From: Rhizobium sp. | GTDB taxonomy: Bacteria > Pseudomonadota > Alphaproteobacteria > Rhizobiales > Rhizobiaceae | Direction of reading: 5' to 3' | DNA length: 64,000 nt | Assembly (NCBI GenBank): GCA_002796995.1 | Contig: PEKW01000005.1 | Coordinates: 248,001-312,000, forward strand | In this document: positions 41,223 to 53,047 of the stretch, piece after piece | Position numbering within the stretch: position 1 is the first letter of the stretch | Layout: every line of letters starts with the position of its first letter | Made by a program: the position numbers and the translations under genes | Notes under the pieces: generated by a model | Told to the model about the DNA's origin: nothing | Database searches by the model: none | Seen by the model: only the letters and a program-made list of their open reading frames with translations

Positions 41223-42095
41223 ATGGCCAAGGTCGCATTCATCGGTTTGGGCGTCATGGGTTACCCGATGGCGGGGCACCTGAAGACCAAGGGCGGACAC
41301 GACGTCACCGTCTATAACCGCACCGCCGCCAAGGCCGAGAAATGGGTCGCCCAGTTCGGCGGCAAGGCCGCGGCCACCCCGGCCGAAGCGGCAAGGGATG
41401 CCGATTTCGTCTTCACCTGCGTCGGCAATGACGACGACCTGCGCTCGGTGACGATCGGCAAGGACGGCGCGCTGTCCGGAATGAAGTCCGGCGCCATCCT
41501 GGTCGACAACACCACCGCATCCGCCGAGGTCGCGCGCGAGCTGGCCGAGGCGGCAGCGGCAAAGGGCTGCGGCTTCATCGACGCACCCGTCTCCGGCGGC
41601 CAGGCTGGCGCCGAGAACGGCGTGCTGACAGTGATGTGCGGCGGCGATCCGGAGACCTTCGACAAGGCAAAGCCGGTGATCGACGCCTTTGCCCGCATGG
41701 TCGGTCTGATGGGTCCGGTGGGATCCGGCCAGCTCACCAAGATGATCAACCAGATCTGCATCGCCGGCCTCGTCCAGGGCCTTGCCGAGGGCATTCACTT
41801 CGGCAAGAAGGCCGGCCTCGACATCGAAAAGGTCATCGAAGTCATCTCCAAGGGGGCGGCCGGTTCCTGGCAGATGGAGAACCGCCACAAGACGATGAAC
41901 GAGGGCAAGTACGAGTTCGGCTTTGCCGTCGACTGGATGCGCAAGGATCTCGACATCGTGCTGTCCGAGGCCCGCCGCAACGGCGCGGCCCTGCCCGTCA
42001 CCGCCTTGGTCGACCAGTTCTACGGCGAAGTGCAGAAGCTCGGCGGCAGTCGCTGGGATACGTCCTCGCTGCTAGCAAGGCTCGAAAAGAAATGA
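41223..42095 (+). CDS. NAD(P)-dependent beta-hydroxyacid dehydrogenase
   Basis: A 290-residue enzyme of the 3-hydroxyisobutyrate dehydrogenase / tartronate semialdehyde reductase family. The Rossmann motif is FIGLGVMGYPMAGHL at residues 5-19. The substrate-binding signature DAPVSGGQAGAENGVLTVMCGG is at about 120-141. The catalytic Lys is in SGQLTKMINQI at about 170-175. The exact hydroxyacid is not predictable. AGGAG precedes the ATG. Its stop overlaps the start of the next gene (ATGA). Confidence 0.92.
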   Translation: MAKVAFIGLGVMGYPMAGHLKTKGGHDVTVYNRTAAKAEKWVAQFGGKAAATPAEAARDADFVFTCVGNDDDLRSVTIGKDGALSGMKSGAILVDNTTASAEVARELAEAAAAKGCGFIDAPVSGGQAGAENGVLTVMCGGDPETFDKAKPVIDAFARMVGLMGPVGSGQLTKMINQICIAGLVQGLAEGIHFGKKAGLDIEKVIEVISKGAAGSWQMENRHKTMNEGKYEFGFAVDWMRKDLDIVLSEARRNGAALPVTALVDQFYGEVQKLGGSRWDTSSLLARLEKK

Positions 42096-42784
42096 CGCTG
42101 ACGCCTGCATCTTCGGTCGACGAGATCGTCGCCTGTCTCCAGTTGTTGCGCAACGAAGCCAATATTGCCGGCATGGCCCGGTTCGGCATCGACACGACCA
42201 CGGCGCTCGGCATCACGACGCCGCAGATGCAGGCCCTCGTTCGGCAGGTGAAGCGCGACCACCGCCGGGCGCTCGCCCTGTGGGACACGGGCCTGCGCGA
42301 CGCCCGCATGCTGGCCATCCTCACCGCCGATCCCAAGGTGCTGAGCGCGGATGAGGTGCGCGCCTGGGCCGGCGACTTCAATTCGTGGGAGATCGTCGAC
42401 ACGGCCGCTGATCTCTTCACCGAGACGCCATACTGGCGCGATCTTGTCGCGGAATTCGCCGCCGACGAGCGCGAATATGTCCGCCGCACCGCCTTCGCCA
42501 TGATCGCTGGCGCCACGGTCCATAACAAGGACGAGCCGGATCGGGCCCTGCTCGGCTATCTGCCGCTGATCGAGAAACACGCGACCGACCCGCGCAACTT
42601 CGTCCGCAAGGCGGTGAACTGGGCGCTGCGCAATATCGGCAAGCGCAACCGCACCTGCCACGCACCGGCACTGGCGCTCGCCGAAAAACTGGCGGCGAGC
42701 GACGACAGGACGGCACGCTGGATCGGCAAGGATGCCGTGCGCGAACTGACGAGCGAAAAGATCCTGAAGCGGCTGAAGCCCTGA
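42092..42784 (+). CDS. DNA alkylation repair (AlkD-like HEAT-repeat) protein
   Basis: A 230-residue protein of the AlkC/AlkD-related DNA alkylation repair family. The helical HEAT-like array includes RDARMLAILTADPKVL, DFNSWEIVDTAADLF and DPRNFVRKAVNWALRNIGKRN. The W-x-x-V-D motif and the RNFVRKAVNWALRNIG stretch are diagnostic of the family. Proteins of this group remove 3- or 7-methylpurines. It is translationally coupled to the dehydrogenase gene upstream. Confidence 0.9.
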   Translation: MTLTPASSVDEIVACLQLLRNEANIAGMARFGIDTTTALGITTPQMQALVRQVKRDHRRALALWDTGLRDARMLAILTADPKVLSADEVRAWAGDFNSWEIVDTAADLFTETPYWRDLVAEFAADEREYVRRTAFAMIAGATVHNKDEPDRALLGYLPLIEKHATDPRNFVRKAVNWALRNIGKRNRTCHAPALALAEKLAASDDRTARWIGKDAVRELTSEKILKRLKP

Positions 42785-42799
42785 GGCTCTGCGCGTGCC

Positions 42800-43288
42800 T
42801 CAGTCTTCGGAATTGCGCTGGTTGTCGAGCAGCATGTAGTCGAGCGGCAGTTCCGTCGTGTACTTGATCTGCTCCATGGCGAAGGCAGACGACACGTCGC
42901 GGATCTCGATCTTGGCGATCATGCGCTTGTAGAAGGCGTCATAGGCGGCGATATCAGGCACGACGACGCGCAGCAGGTAGTCGACGTCGCCGCTCATGCG
43001 GTAGAACTCGACGACTTCAGGGAATTCCGCCACCACTTCGGAAAAGCGCTTCAGCCATTCGATCGAATGGCTTGAGGTGCGGATCGAGACGAAGACGGTA
43101 ACCTTGGTATTGACCTTGACCGGATCGAGAAGCGCGACGCGGCGACGGATGATGCCGTCCTCCTCCATCTTCTGGATGCGCCGCCAGCACGGCGTGGTCG
43201 ACAATCCGACCTTCTTCGCCAGGTCGGCGACGGCCAGAGTGGAGTCTTCCTGAAGGATGCGGAGAATTTTTCGGTCGAGTCTGTCCAT
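42800..43288 (-). CDS. Lrp/AsnC-family transcriptional regulator
   Basis: A 162-residue feast/famine regulator. The N-terminal HTH is LDRKILRILQEDSTLAVADLAKKVGLSTTPCWRRIQKMEEDGII (core ADLAKKVGLSTTPCWRRI). An RRRVALLDPVKVN linker and the ligand-binding RAM domain follow, with GDVDYLLRVVVPDIAAYDAFY. The effector is likely an amino acid. It is convergent with the alkylation-repair gene. Upstream 64 bp separate it from the glycosylase gene on the same strand. Confidence 0.94.
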   Translation of the reverse strand: MDRLDRKILRILQEDSTLAVADLAKKVGLSTTPCWRRIQKMEEDGIIRRRVALLDPVKVNTKVTVFVSIRTSSHSIEWLKRFSEVVAEFPEVVEFYRMSGDVDYLLRVVVPDIAAYDAFYKRMIAKIEIRDVSSAFAMEQIKYTTELPLDYMLLDNQRNSED

Positions 43289-43352
43289 GCCAAAGCCTTT
43301 CGAATAATTTTCTCGGTATAGCTGAAAATCCGTTAAAGCAAAGAAAATCGTT

Positions 43353-44012
43353 TCAGGCCGCGAGCTTCTCCACCTCGCGCTTCAGCACCGGCAGAACCTC
43401 GGCCTCGAACCAGGGATGACGCTTCAGCCAGCCGGTATTGCGCCAGCTCGGATGCGGCAGCGGCAGCACCTTCGGCCCCTCGACATTGCCCTGCCAGTAG
43501 TCGCGCCAATGCTGCACCGTTTCGGTCATCGTCTTTCGCCGGCGCCCGCCCAGATGCCAGGCTTGCGCATATTGGCCGATCGCCAGCACCAGCTCGATCT
43601 GCGGCATGGCCGCCACCACCGTCTCGCGCCAGTGCGGCGCGCATTCGCGCCTTGGCGGCAGGTCGTGGCCGTTTTCGTTGTAACCGGGAAAGCAGAAACC
43701 CATGGGCACGATGGCGAAACGGCGGCGATCGTAGAAGGTCTCCCGATCGACGCCGAGCCACTGGCGAAGCCGGTCGCCGGAGGCGTCGTTGAACGGCAGG
43801 CCCGTCTCGTGCACCCTCAATCCCGGCGCCTGGCCGGCGATCAGGATGCGGGCCTGCGAGGAGATGATGGCCACCGGGCGCGGCTCGTGCGGCAGGCGAT
43901 TGTCAGGCCCGCCGGCCGCGCAGTCGCGGCAGATGCGGCAGGCGGCAATGGCGCGCCGGAGCGGATCCAACGCCTCGTCCATGCCCTCGGCAGCACCAGC
44001 CTCTTCCATCAT
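43353..44012 (-). CDS. uracil-DNA glycosylase superfamily protein
   Basis: A 219-residue protein of the uracil-DNA glycosylase-like fold (family 4/6-like). It has four N-terminal region cysteines starting CRICRDC. Motif 1-like IAGQAPGLRVHETGLPFNDASGDRLRQWLG is at about 55-84, AIVPMGFCFPGYN at about 97-109 and motif HPSWRNTGW near the C-terminus. Bound Fe-S is possible but not shown. Its start lies 8 bp after the glutathione transferase gene, implying one transcript with that gene. Activity on uracil is inferred. Confidence 0.88.
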   Translation of the reverse strand: MMEEAGAAEGMDEALDPLRRAIAACRICRDCAAGGPDNRLPHEPRPVAIISSQARILIAGQAPGLRVHETGLPFNDASGDRLRQWLGVDRETFYDRRRFAIVPMGFCFPGYNENGHDLPPRRECAPHWRETVVAAMPQIELVLAIGQYAQAWHLGGRRRKTMTETVQHWRDYWQGNVEGPKVLPLPHPSWRNTGWLKRHPWFEAEVLPVLKREVEKLAA

Positions 44013-44020
44013 GCGACCGT

Positions 44021-44632
44021 TCAGAGGGCAGCGCTCGGCCGCTCATGCACGGCCTTGTACCAGCGCCACACATGCGTCAGTTCCTCCGGACAGGTGATCT
44101 TCGCCGGCTTCATGAATTCGAAGGCGATCATCGCGGTGATGTCGGCGATCGTGTAGCGCGGCCCGGCGATGAATTCGCGGGTCGCCAGCTCGCCGTCGAG
44201 GAAGCGCAGGAAGTCCAGCACCTTCGGCTTGTTGACCTCCCCCCATTCCGGCACCTGCGGCACCTCCCATTCGCGCATAGCGGGATGCAGGTGGCGGAAG
44301 GCCGCAGCCACCGCGGCAAAGAAGCTCAGTTCCGCCCGCCGGTTCCACATCTCCACCAGCGCCTTGTCCTTGGCGTCGATGCCGAATAGCGGCGGGTCGG
44401 GCTGGATCTCCTCGAAATAGCGGCAGATGGCAACCGATTCGCACAGGATCGTCCCGTCGTCGAGTTCGAGGACCGGCAGTCGCTGCAGCGGGTTCTTCGA
44501 CGTGATCTCGGGCGACTTGTGCCCGAACGAACCCATGTCGACCGGCACGATCTCGACCTCGATCCCCTTTTCCTTGAGGAACACCGTGACCCGGCGTGGA
44601 TTGGGCGCCCGCCCGCCGTCATAGAGTTTCAT
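44021..44632 (-). CDS. glutathione S-transferase family protein
   Basis: A 203-residue transferase with an N-terminal thioredoxin fold and a C-terminal helical domain. The GSH-binding cis-Pro motif is LQRLPVLELDDGTIL at about 49-63, followed by ESVAICRYFEE. The C-terminal N-capping box is in RYTIADITAMIAFEF. Near the N-terminus, residues APNPRRVTVFLKEKG carry a possible catalytic Asn/Pro in place of Ser/Cys. Substrate unknown. It runs into the glycosylase gene. Confidence 0.92.
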   Translation of the reverse strand: MKLYDGGRAPNPRRVTVFLKEKGIEVEIVPVDMGSFGHKSPEITSKNPLQRLPVLELDDGTILCESVAICRYFEEIQPDPPLFGIDAKDKALVEMWNRRAELSFFAAVAAAFRHLHPAMREWEVPQVPEWGEVNKPKVLDFLRFLDGELATREFIAGPRYTIADITAMIAFEFMKPAKITCPEELTHVWRWYKAVHERPSAAL

Positions 44633-44653
44633 GATACCTCCCGCGATTTTGGC

Positions 44654-45238
44654 TCAGTTGACACCAAGCCAGCGGCCAAGGGAAGCCAGAAAACCCGGCG
44701 AATGCTCGCTCTCCTCAGGACCCACCCCGGCCTGATGGCTGCGTCGCCAGTCGGCCGGCCGCTGGAATTCGCCAGCCCAAAGCCCCACACCGTCGAGCCG
44801 CGCCGCCGCCTCCTCGCGACCGTAGTCGCCATAGGAGACGGCGAACCCGTCGCTGACCAGCGCCGCATTGACGTCGGCCGCGCCTGCCCTACAGCGAACC
44901 AGAAGGCGATCATAGCGGTCGCGCTCGCCGCCGCTGCAGGAGAAATCGCTTCGCGCCACCCATTCTGCAAGCCTTCGCTTTGCGATCTCGCCGCAGGCGG
45001 TCGGCGCTTCTGCCGGTCCGCAGCTCTGCCCGATCTCCGGCGCGTCGATCCCCTCCAGCCGGAACCGTGCCCCCGCCTGCATCAGCGTGTCGCCGTCCAC
45101 CGCGATGAAATGCCCGGCGACGGTCTGCCGATTGTCGTTCTCCAGCTTGGCGGCGATCAGAAGGCCAAGGAAAAGCATGGAAAACCCGACGACGACATCG
45201 CGCGCCACGCGCCATGCACGCTTCACATTTCGGCCCAT
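44654..45238 (-). CDS. thermonuclease-family (SNase-like) protein, membrane-anchored
   Basis: A 194-residue protein with a TM or signal anchor at about 14-32 (VVVGFSMLFLGLLIAAKL) and a staphylococcal nuclease-like barrel outside. Active-site elements are FIAVDGDTL (Ca-binding Asp), RLEGIDAPEIGQ, and RYDRLLVRCR (catalytic Arg). The CGPAEAPTACGEI and DFSCSGG cysteines may form disulfides. The start ATG at 45238 is the only one that fits a normal N-terminus; the open frame beyond it runs antisense to the kinase gene. The ribosome site is weak. Confidence 0.85.
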   Translation of the reverse strand: MGRNVKRAWRVARDVVVGFSMLFLGLLIAAKLENDNRQTVAGHFIAVDGDTLMQAGARFRLEGIDAPEIGQSCGPAEAPTACGEIAKRRLAEWVARSDFSCSGGERDRYDRLLVRCRAGAADVNAALVSDGFAVSYGDYGREEAAARLDGVGLWAGEFQRPADWRRSHQAGVGPEESEHSPGFLASLGRWLGVN

Positions 45239-45346
45239 TTCAACAACGAAGCCTTGGCAATCATGGCAAACAAATCCTTTTCGACAGCATCTTCTTAAGA
45301 ATTTCCCGCTAATTTCGCCTGATCCGCGACAAGTGACCATCCGAAT

Positions 45347-46882
<1,536 letters not shown>

Positions 46883-46985
46883 GCGCGGGCTGCGTCCAGC
46901 CTTACGCGCCAATCATTTTTCTTTCGTGCGTCTGTCATCGATCCCGCCTATCGTCGGCGAAAATCGACGGATTCGGGAGATCTCC

Positions 46986-47951
46986 ATGGCCAAGCTGCTG
47001 TTCGCAATGCTCATCTCGACGGCGCTCGCCGGCGCACCGGCTATGGCCGCCGATACCCCGACCGAACTAACGGTCATGAGCTTCAACATCTGGGGCGGCG
47101 GCGCCAACGAGGAGAAGGACGTGTCCGAGACGGCCGTCGTGATCCGCGCCGCCGGCGCCGACATTATCGGCATCCAGGAAACCAAGCCTGAACCCGACGT
47201 CTGCGACGCCGACGACTGCGTGCCGACCGGCCCGAGCGTCGCCAGGGAACTCGCCAAGGCGCTGGGCTTCCACTACTACGATCAGACGAAGACCAACCCG
47301 GCGCTCTGGGCCAACGCGATCATCAGCCGCTACCCGATCGGCAAGCCGACCGACAATGATCTCGGGGCAGAGATCGACGTCAACGGCCGCAAGGTGTACG
47401 CGTTCAACATCCACCTCACCGACTTCCCCTACCAGCCCTACCAGCTGCTCGGCATCGACTACGGCCCAGCACCCTTCCTGAAGACCGCCGATGAAGCGGT
47501 CGCTGCGGCGACCAAGGCGCGCGGCCCCGCGCTCGATCTGGTGATGAAGGACATGAAACAGGCGGAAGGCTCCGATGCCGTCTTCCTCTTCGGCGATTTC
47601 AACGAGCCGTCCTATCGCGACTGGACCGAGGCCGCCGTCAAGGCCAGCCACCAGCCGATGGCGGTGAAATATCCGTCTGCGCTGAGGATCGAGCAGGACG
47701 CCGGCATGACCGACCTGCTGCGCGCCGCCTATCGCGACGAAGTGGCCAAGCCCGCCTTCACCTGGACGCCCGCGTCCGAGCCGACCGCCAAGGACGACCA
47801 TCACGACCGGATCGACTACGTCTTCGGCCGCAGCCCGAAGCTGGAGACGCTGAGTGTTTCAATCGTCGGCGAAAAGCAGCCGGAGGCCGATATCGTCGTC
47901 ACGCCATGGCCGTCCGACCACCGCGCGGTGGTCGCGAAGGTGCGTTTCTAG
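46986..47951 (+). CDS. exported endonuclease/exonuclease/phosphatase-family protein
   Basis: A 321-residue EEP-superfamily phosphodiesterase with a signal peptide (residues 1-18, AGAPAMAAD cleavage). The catalytic elements are [17 protein letters not shown] (metal Glu), [13 protein letters not shown] core [21 protein letters not shown] and [10 protein letters not shown] (His-Asp). Substrate could be nucleic acid, phosphoinositide or another phosphodiester. GGGAGA precedes the ATG. Its last 4 bp overlap the convergent dgkA stop. Confidence 0.9.
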   Translation: MAKLLFAMLISTALAGAPAMAADTPTELTVMSFNIWGGGANEEKDVSETAVVIRAAGADIIGIQETKPEPDVCDADDCVPTGPSVARELAKALGFHYYDQTKTNPALWANAIISRYPIGKPTDNDLGAEIDVNGRKVYAFNIHLTDFPYQPYQLLGIDYGPAPFLKTADEAVAAATKARGPALDLVMKDMKQAEGSDAVFLFGDFNEPSYRDWTEAAVKASHQPMAVKYPSALRIEQDAGMTDLLRAAYRDEVAKPAFTWTPASEPTAKDDHHDRIDYVFGRSPKLETLSVSIVGEKQPEADIVVTPWPSDHRAVVAKVRF

Positions 47952-48358
47952 GCGGCGAAGAACACGACGTAGCCGGCATAGAGCCCATTCGCCACCAGCA
48001 GGCAGAAGACGGCAAACGAACCGAGATCCTTGGCATTGCGGCCGACCGTCGAGATTTCCGGCGAGATGCGGTCGACCAGTTCCTCGATCGCCGTATTGAC
48101 CGCCTCGACGCAGAACAGCACCAGCATCAGGATGATGAAGGTGACGAATTCGCCAAGCGTCGCACCGACATAGGCAAACAGCCCCAGGCCGACGACCAGC
48201 GCCAGCAGTTCGTGGCGAAACGCCGCCTCGCCGATCAGCCGGCGAAAGCCCTGGAAGGAATAGCGACCGGCTGCGAAGAAATGGGCGATGCCCGTCTTCT
48301 TCTCGATCGCCGCCGCGGCCTTGGCCGCGGCTTTCTTGTCGCGCGCGTCGTTAGCCAT
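47948..48358 (-). CDS. dgkA: diacylglycerol kinase
   Basis: A 136-residue prokaryotic DAG kinase that recycles diacylglycerol to phosphatidate, for example that released during glucan modification. It has an amphipathic N-terminus, three TM helices (about 48-65, 68-84, 113-135) and the catalytic signature [15 protein letters not shown] at about 84-98 with the conserved Glu/Asn pair. The start overlaps the cobT 3' end by 8 bp. The LTA-synthase-like enzyme at 5.5 kb could produce its substrate. Confidence 0.93.
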   Translation of the reverse strand: MANDARDKKAAAKAAAAIEKKTGIAHFFAAGRYSFQGFRRLIGEAAFRHELLALVVGLGLFAYVGATLGEFVTFIILMLVLFCVEAVNTAIEELVDRISPEISTVGRNAKDLGSFAVFCLLVANGLYAGYVVFFAA

Positions 48359-49373
48359 CGGACTTCGTGGATACCCCGGCGCTCTGGAAGGTCGCCATGC
48401 CGGAATGGCAGGCGGCGGCAGCCTTGACGATGCCGGCGGCGAGCGCCGCACCCGTACCTTCGCCGAGCCGCATGCCGAGCGCCAGGAGCGGCGTCTTGCC
48501 GAGCTTTTCGATTGCCTTCAGGTGGCCCGGCTCGCCGGACACGTGGCCGATCAGGCAGTGGTCGAGCGCCGACGGATTGGCGGCCTTGAGGATGGCCGCC
48601 GCCGAGGTCGCGACATAGCCGTCGATCAGCACGGGGATCTTCTGCATGCGGCAGGCGAGGATGGCGCCCGCCATGGCGGCGATCTCGCGCCCGCCGAGGC
48701 GTCGCAGGATCTCGAGCGGATCGCCGAGATGGTCCTGGTGGAATTCGACGGCGGCCTTCACCGCGTCGATCTTGCGCTTCAGCACCTCGCCTTCCGATCC
48801 GGTGCCCGGACCGACCCACTCCTCGGCCGTGCCGCCGTAGAGCGCGAGATTGATCGCGGCGGCGATCGTCGTATTGCCGATGCCCATTTCGCCGATGCAC
48901 AGCAGGTCCGTGCCGCCGGCGATCGCTTCCATGCCGAAGGCCATGGTGGCGGCGCAGTCGCGCTCGGAGAGTGCTGCCTCGCAGGTGATGTCGCCGGTCG
49001 GATAGTCGAGCGCCAGGTCGAAGATCTTCAGCCCGAGGTCATAGGTCGCGCAGATCTGGTTGATCGCCGCCCCGCCGGCGGCGAAGTTCTCGACCATCTG
49101 CTGCGTCACCGACGACGGATAGGGCGTGATGCCGTGCCTGGTCACGCCGTGATTGCCGGCGAAGATGGCGACCAGCGGACGCGTGACGGCCGGCGGACGG
49201 CCGGTCCAGGCGGCGAGCCAGAAGGCGATCTCCTCGAGCCGCCCCAGCGCGCCGGCCGGCTTGGTCAGCTGCCGGTCACGCTCGCGCGCCGCCACCAGCG
49301 CCGCGGTATCGGGACCGGGCAGGTCACGCAACAGCGCGCGGAAATCGTCGAATGGCAGGCCGGTCACGGTCAT
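48351..49373 (-). CDS. cobT: nicotinate-nucleotide--dimethylbenzimidazole phosphoribosyltransferase
   Basis: Makes alpha-ribazole phosphate from nicotinate mononucleotide and the BluB product, for the cobalamin lower loop. The 340-residue protein shows [40 protein letters not shown] and the C-terminal [11 protein letters not shown] with the catalytic Glu. [20 protein letters not shown] is also conserved. The start ATG has GGAAG upstream. It is divergent from cobS, which carries out the next step. Confidence 0.95.
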   Translation of the reverse strand: MTVTGLPFDDFRALLRDLPGPDTAALVAARERDRQLTKPAGALGRLEEIAFWLAAWTGRPPAVTRPLVAIFAGNHGVTRHGITPYPSSVTQQMVENFAAGGAAINQICATYDLGLKIFDLALDYPTGDITCEAALSERDCAATMAFGMEAIAGGTDLLCIGEMGIGNTTIAAAINLALYGGTAEEWVGPGTGSEGEVLKRKIDAVKAAVEFHQDHLGDPLEILRRLGGREIAAMAGAILACRMQKIPVLIDGYVATSAAAILKAANPSALDHCLIGHVSGEPGHLKAIEKLGKTPLLALGMRLGEGTGAALAAGIVKAAAACHSGMATFQSAGVSTKSDG

Positions 49374-49502
49374 GAGCAAGGCTTCCTTGTAATCTGCGTC
49401 GAAATCGGGCTTTGTTGGCTCCTCTAATACGGACCGCGCCCTGCCGCAACAAGCCAAAAAACGGTGCCGACCGTCGTCTTTGCAATGGAGTGAACCGATC
49501 CC

Positions 49503-50285
49503 ATGGATTGGCGTGCCTATCTGACCGACACCGCCCGGGCGGTCTCCTTCCTCAGCCGTATCACCGTGCCGGCCCGCGTTTTCGAGGGCCATGACGGCAG
49601 CCTGTCGCGCGGCGTCAGGGCCTTTCCGCTGGCCGGCCTGCTGATCGCCCTGCCGGCCGCTGTAACCCTCGGCCTCATGCTTCTGCTCGACGCGAGCCCG
49701 CTGCTTGCCGCCTTTGCCGCGCTTGCCGTGCAGGCGGTCGTCACCGGCGCTCTGCATGAGGACGGCCTGTCGGACGCCGCCGACGGCATGGGCGGCGGCC
49801 GCGACCGCGAGCATGCGCTGGCGATCATGAAGGACAGCCGCATCGGCTCCTATGGCGCCGTCGCGCTGGTCGTCGCTTACGGCATGCGCGCCGCAGCGAT
49901 CGCCCAGCTGGCAACCGAGCTTGCCCCCCTCGCCGCAGCGCTTTGCCTGCTGGCCGTCGCCGCGCTCAGCCGCGCGCTGATGGTATGGCACTGGTCGGCA
50001 CTGCCGCCGGCGCGCACCGGCGGACTGGCGGTCGCGGCCGGCGCGCCGCTCAAGTCGTCGCTGAACAGCGCGCTGGTCACCGGCCTAGTGCTCGCCGCCG
50101 CCCTTGCGGTCCCCTCCGCCTCGCTGTTCGCCTATTTCCTCGCCGTGCTGGTCGCAGCCGTCGCCGCCGCCGCCTTTACCGCCAAGGTCCGCCGCAGGCT
50201 CTCAGGTCACACCGGCGACACGATCGGCGCGACCCAGCAGCTGACGGAGATCGCAGCGCTTGCGGCCCTTGCCATGGCCAGCTGA
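49503..50285 (+). CDS. cobS: adenosylcobinamide-GDP ribazoletransferase (cobalamin synthase)
   Basis: Membrane enzyme that joins adenosylcobinamide-GDP with alpha-ribazole to complete cobalamin. The 260-residue product has about six TM helices. The conserved metal-binding [15 protein letters not shown] is at about 81-95, followed by [16 protein letters not shown], both diagnostic of CobS. It is divergent from cobT over 129 bp. No riboswitch was found in that gap, unlike bluB. Confidence 0.95.
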   Translation: MDWRAYLTDTARAVSFLSRITVPARVFEGHDGSLSRGVRAFPLAGLLIALPAAVTLGLMLLLDASPLLAAFAALAVQAVVTGALHEDGLSDAADGMGGGRDREHALAIMKDSRIGSYGAVALVVAYGMRAAAIAQLATELAPLAAALCLLAVAALSRALMVWHWSALPPARTGGLAVAAGAPLKSSLNSALVTGLVLAAALAVPSASLFAYFLAVLVAAVAAAAFTAKVRRRLSGHTGDTIGATQQLTEIAALAALAMAS

Positions 50286-50325
50286 GCACCCGATATAGTT
50301 CGGACCCGCAAACCAAGGCCACCCG

Positions 50326-50547
50326 ATGGAATCGCCCTGCATCCTCGTCTGCTCGATCGACATGAACACCGGCTACTGCTTCGGCTGCGGCCGCACTGGC
50401 GACGAGATCGGCGCCTGGACGAGCTATACCGACGCCGAGCGCCGCGCGATCATGGAAGCCCTGCCCGCGCGCCTCGAGACCGTCGAGCGCAAGCCGCGCC
50501 GCGAGACCCGCCGCAGCCGCATGGCCAGGGAGCGGGAGACCTACTGA
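50326..50547 (+). CDS. DUF1289 cysteine-rich small protein
   Basis: A 73-residue DUF1289 protein. It opens with SPCILVCSIDMNTGYCFGCGRTGDEI, whose four conserved cysteines (C-x3-C-x8-C-x2-C) suggest zinc or Fe-S binding, followed by WTSYTDAERRAIM. A basic tail ends the protein. Function unknown. The stop codon overlaps the ATG of the next gene (TGATG), so the two are coupled. Confidence 0.9.
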   Translation: MESPCILVCSIDMNTGYCFGCGRTGDEIGAWTSYTDAERRAIMEALPARLETVERKPRRETRRSRMARERETY

Positions 50548-51245
50548 TGCGGCTGATCATCGTTCTTGCCATTCTCGGCTTCGGCCTCGCCGTGCTCGTC
50601 GTCAACCATGACAGCGGACAGAGCTTCGGCATGGCCAACGAGGATTTCGGCAGCTTCATCCGCCTGCTGCCTTTCGCGGCCCTGCTGTCGGTCGGCCTCA
50701 TCGCCTCGCGCCGCTCGCTGGGTGAAAGCGCCCGGCAGCTCGCCGTCTGGCTGCTGATCATCTTGGCGCTCGTCACCGGCTATCTCTATCGCATGGAATT
50801 GCATTCAATCGGAGACCGGCTGCTGGCAGGCCTCATTCCCGGCCGCGCCGTCGTCGTCACCACCAGCGAGGGCACGGCGGAAGTCATCCTGCACAAGTCG
50901 CTCGGCGGGCATTTCGAGACCTCGGTCGACGTGAACGGGGTATCGGTCCCGGTGCTGATCGACACCGGCGCCAGCGCCGTGGCGCTGCGCTACGAGGATG
51001 CCATGCGCATCGGCATCGATCCCGCCGACCTCGCCTTCACTCAGACGATCCTCACCGCCAACGGCCGGGCCATGGCGGCGCCGGTCCGCCTGCGGCAGGT
51101 GGCGCTTGGCCCGATCCTGCGCGAAGGCATCCAGGCCGCGGTGATCGAGCAGGGTCAGCTCGACCAGAGCCTGCTCGGCATGAGCTTCCTGTCGACGCTC
51201 GGCTCGCTGCAGATGCAGAGCGACGAACTGCGCCTGCGCGACTGA
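50547..51245 (+). CDS. TIGR02281-type clan AA (retropepsin-like) aspartic protease
   Basis: A 232-residue membrane-anchored protein. Three TM helices lie in the first ~90 residues, then comes a retropepsin-like domain. The active-site motif is VLIDTGASAVAL at about 141-152 and the second half has GMSFLSTLGSLQ. As a single-domain protease it would act as a homodimer in the periplasm. Substrate is unknown. It overlaps the DUF1289 gene by one base, and the two may act together. Confidence 0.9.
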   Translation: MRLIIVLAILGFGLAVLVVNHDSGQSFGMANEDFGSFIRLLPFAALLSVGLIASRRSLGESARQLAVWLLIILALVTGYLYRMELHSIGDRLLAGLIPGRAVVVTTSEGTAEVILHKSLGGHFETSVDVNGVSVPVLIDTGASAVALRYEDAMRIGIDPADLAFTQTILTANGRAMAAPVRLRQVALGPILREGIQAAVIEQGQLDQSLLGMSFLSTLGSLQMQSDELRLRD

Positions 51246-51252
51246 ACGGCGG

Positions 51253-52010
51253 TCAGGCGCGCAGCTTGTAGCCCGTGCGGAACACCCAGGCGAGAAAGCC
51301 GATGCAGATGGCGAGGAACAGGCCGATCATGCCAAGGCTGATCAGCGGATGCACGTCCGACACCTCGAAGAAGCTCCAGCGGAAGCCGCTCACCAGATAG
51401 AGCACCGGATTGAAATGGCTGACCGTCTGCCAGAAGGGCGGCAATACGCTCACCGAATAGAAAGTGCCGCCGAGGAAGGTCAGCGGCGGAACGACCAGCA
51501 TCGGCACCATGCTCAGCTGTTCGAAATTCTTCGCCCAGATGCCGATGATGAAGCCGGCCAGGCTGAAGGCGATCGCCGTCAGCAGCATGAAGAACAGCAT
51601 CAGGACCGGATGTTCGATGCGCAGGTCGACGAAGAAGGCTGCCGTGGCGAGAATGATCAGGCCGATGATCATGCCCTTGGTCGCCGCCGCGCCGACATAG
51701 CCGATGAGGATTTCCGTCATGGCGATCGGGGCCGAGAGGATCTCGTAGATCGTACCGGTAAATTTCGGGAAATAGATGCCGCTCGAGCCGTTCGCCACGC
51801 ACTGGGTGATCAGCGTCAGCATGATCAGGCCGGGGGTGATGAAACCGCCATAGCCGACGCCGTCGACCGGCTCCATGCGCGAGCCGACGGCCGCGCCGAA
51901 GACGATGAAGTACAGCGCCGTGGTAATGACCGGCGAAACCACGCTTTGCAGCAGGGTGCGGCGCGTGCGCGCCATCTCGTAATAATAGATCGCCTTGATC
52001 GCTTCGAAAT

Positions 52011-52014
<4 letters not shown>
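51253..52014 (-). CDS. ABC-2 type transporter permease
   Basis: A 253-residue inner-membrane permease with six TM helices. The family motif region includes [36 protein letters not shown] and [24 protein letters not shown]. This resembles the YadH/NodJ group that exports polysaccharide, lipid or drug substrates. It is encoded with its ATPase: the start overlaps the ATPase stop in ATGA. Substrate is unknown. It is convergent with the retropepsin-like gene, 7 bp apart. Confidence 0.92.
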
Positions 52015-52937
<923 letters not shown>

Positions 52938-53047
52938 GGCCGGAGACTCCGGATGGGAGGAAGATCGTCAGCCCTATATAGGCAGCGCGCCGGCGATTGC
53001 CAGCGCCCCGCCCGATCTCGGGCGGAAATCAGAAATGCACCAAGCCC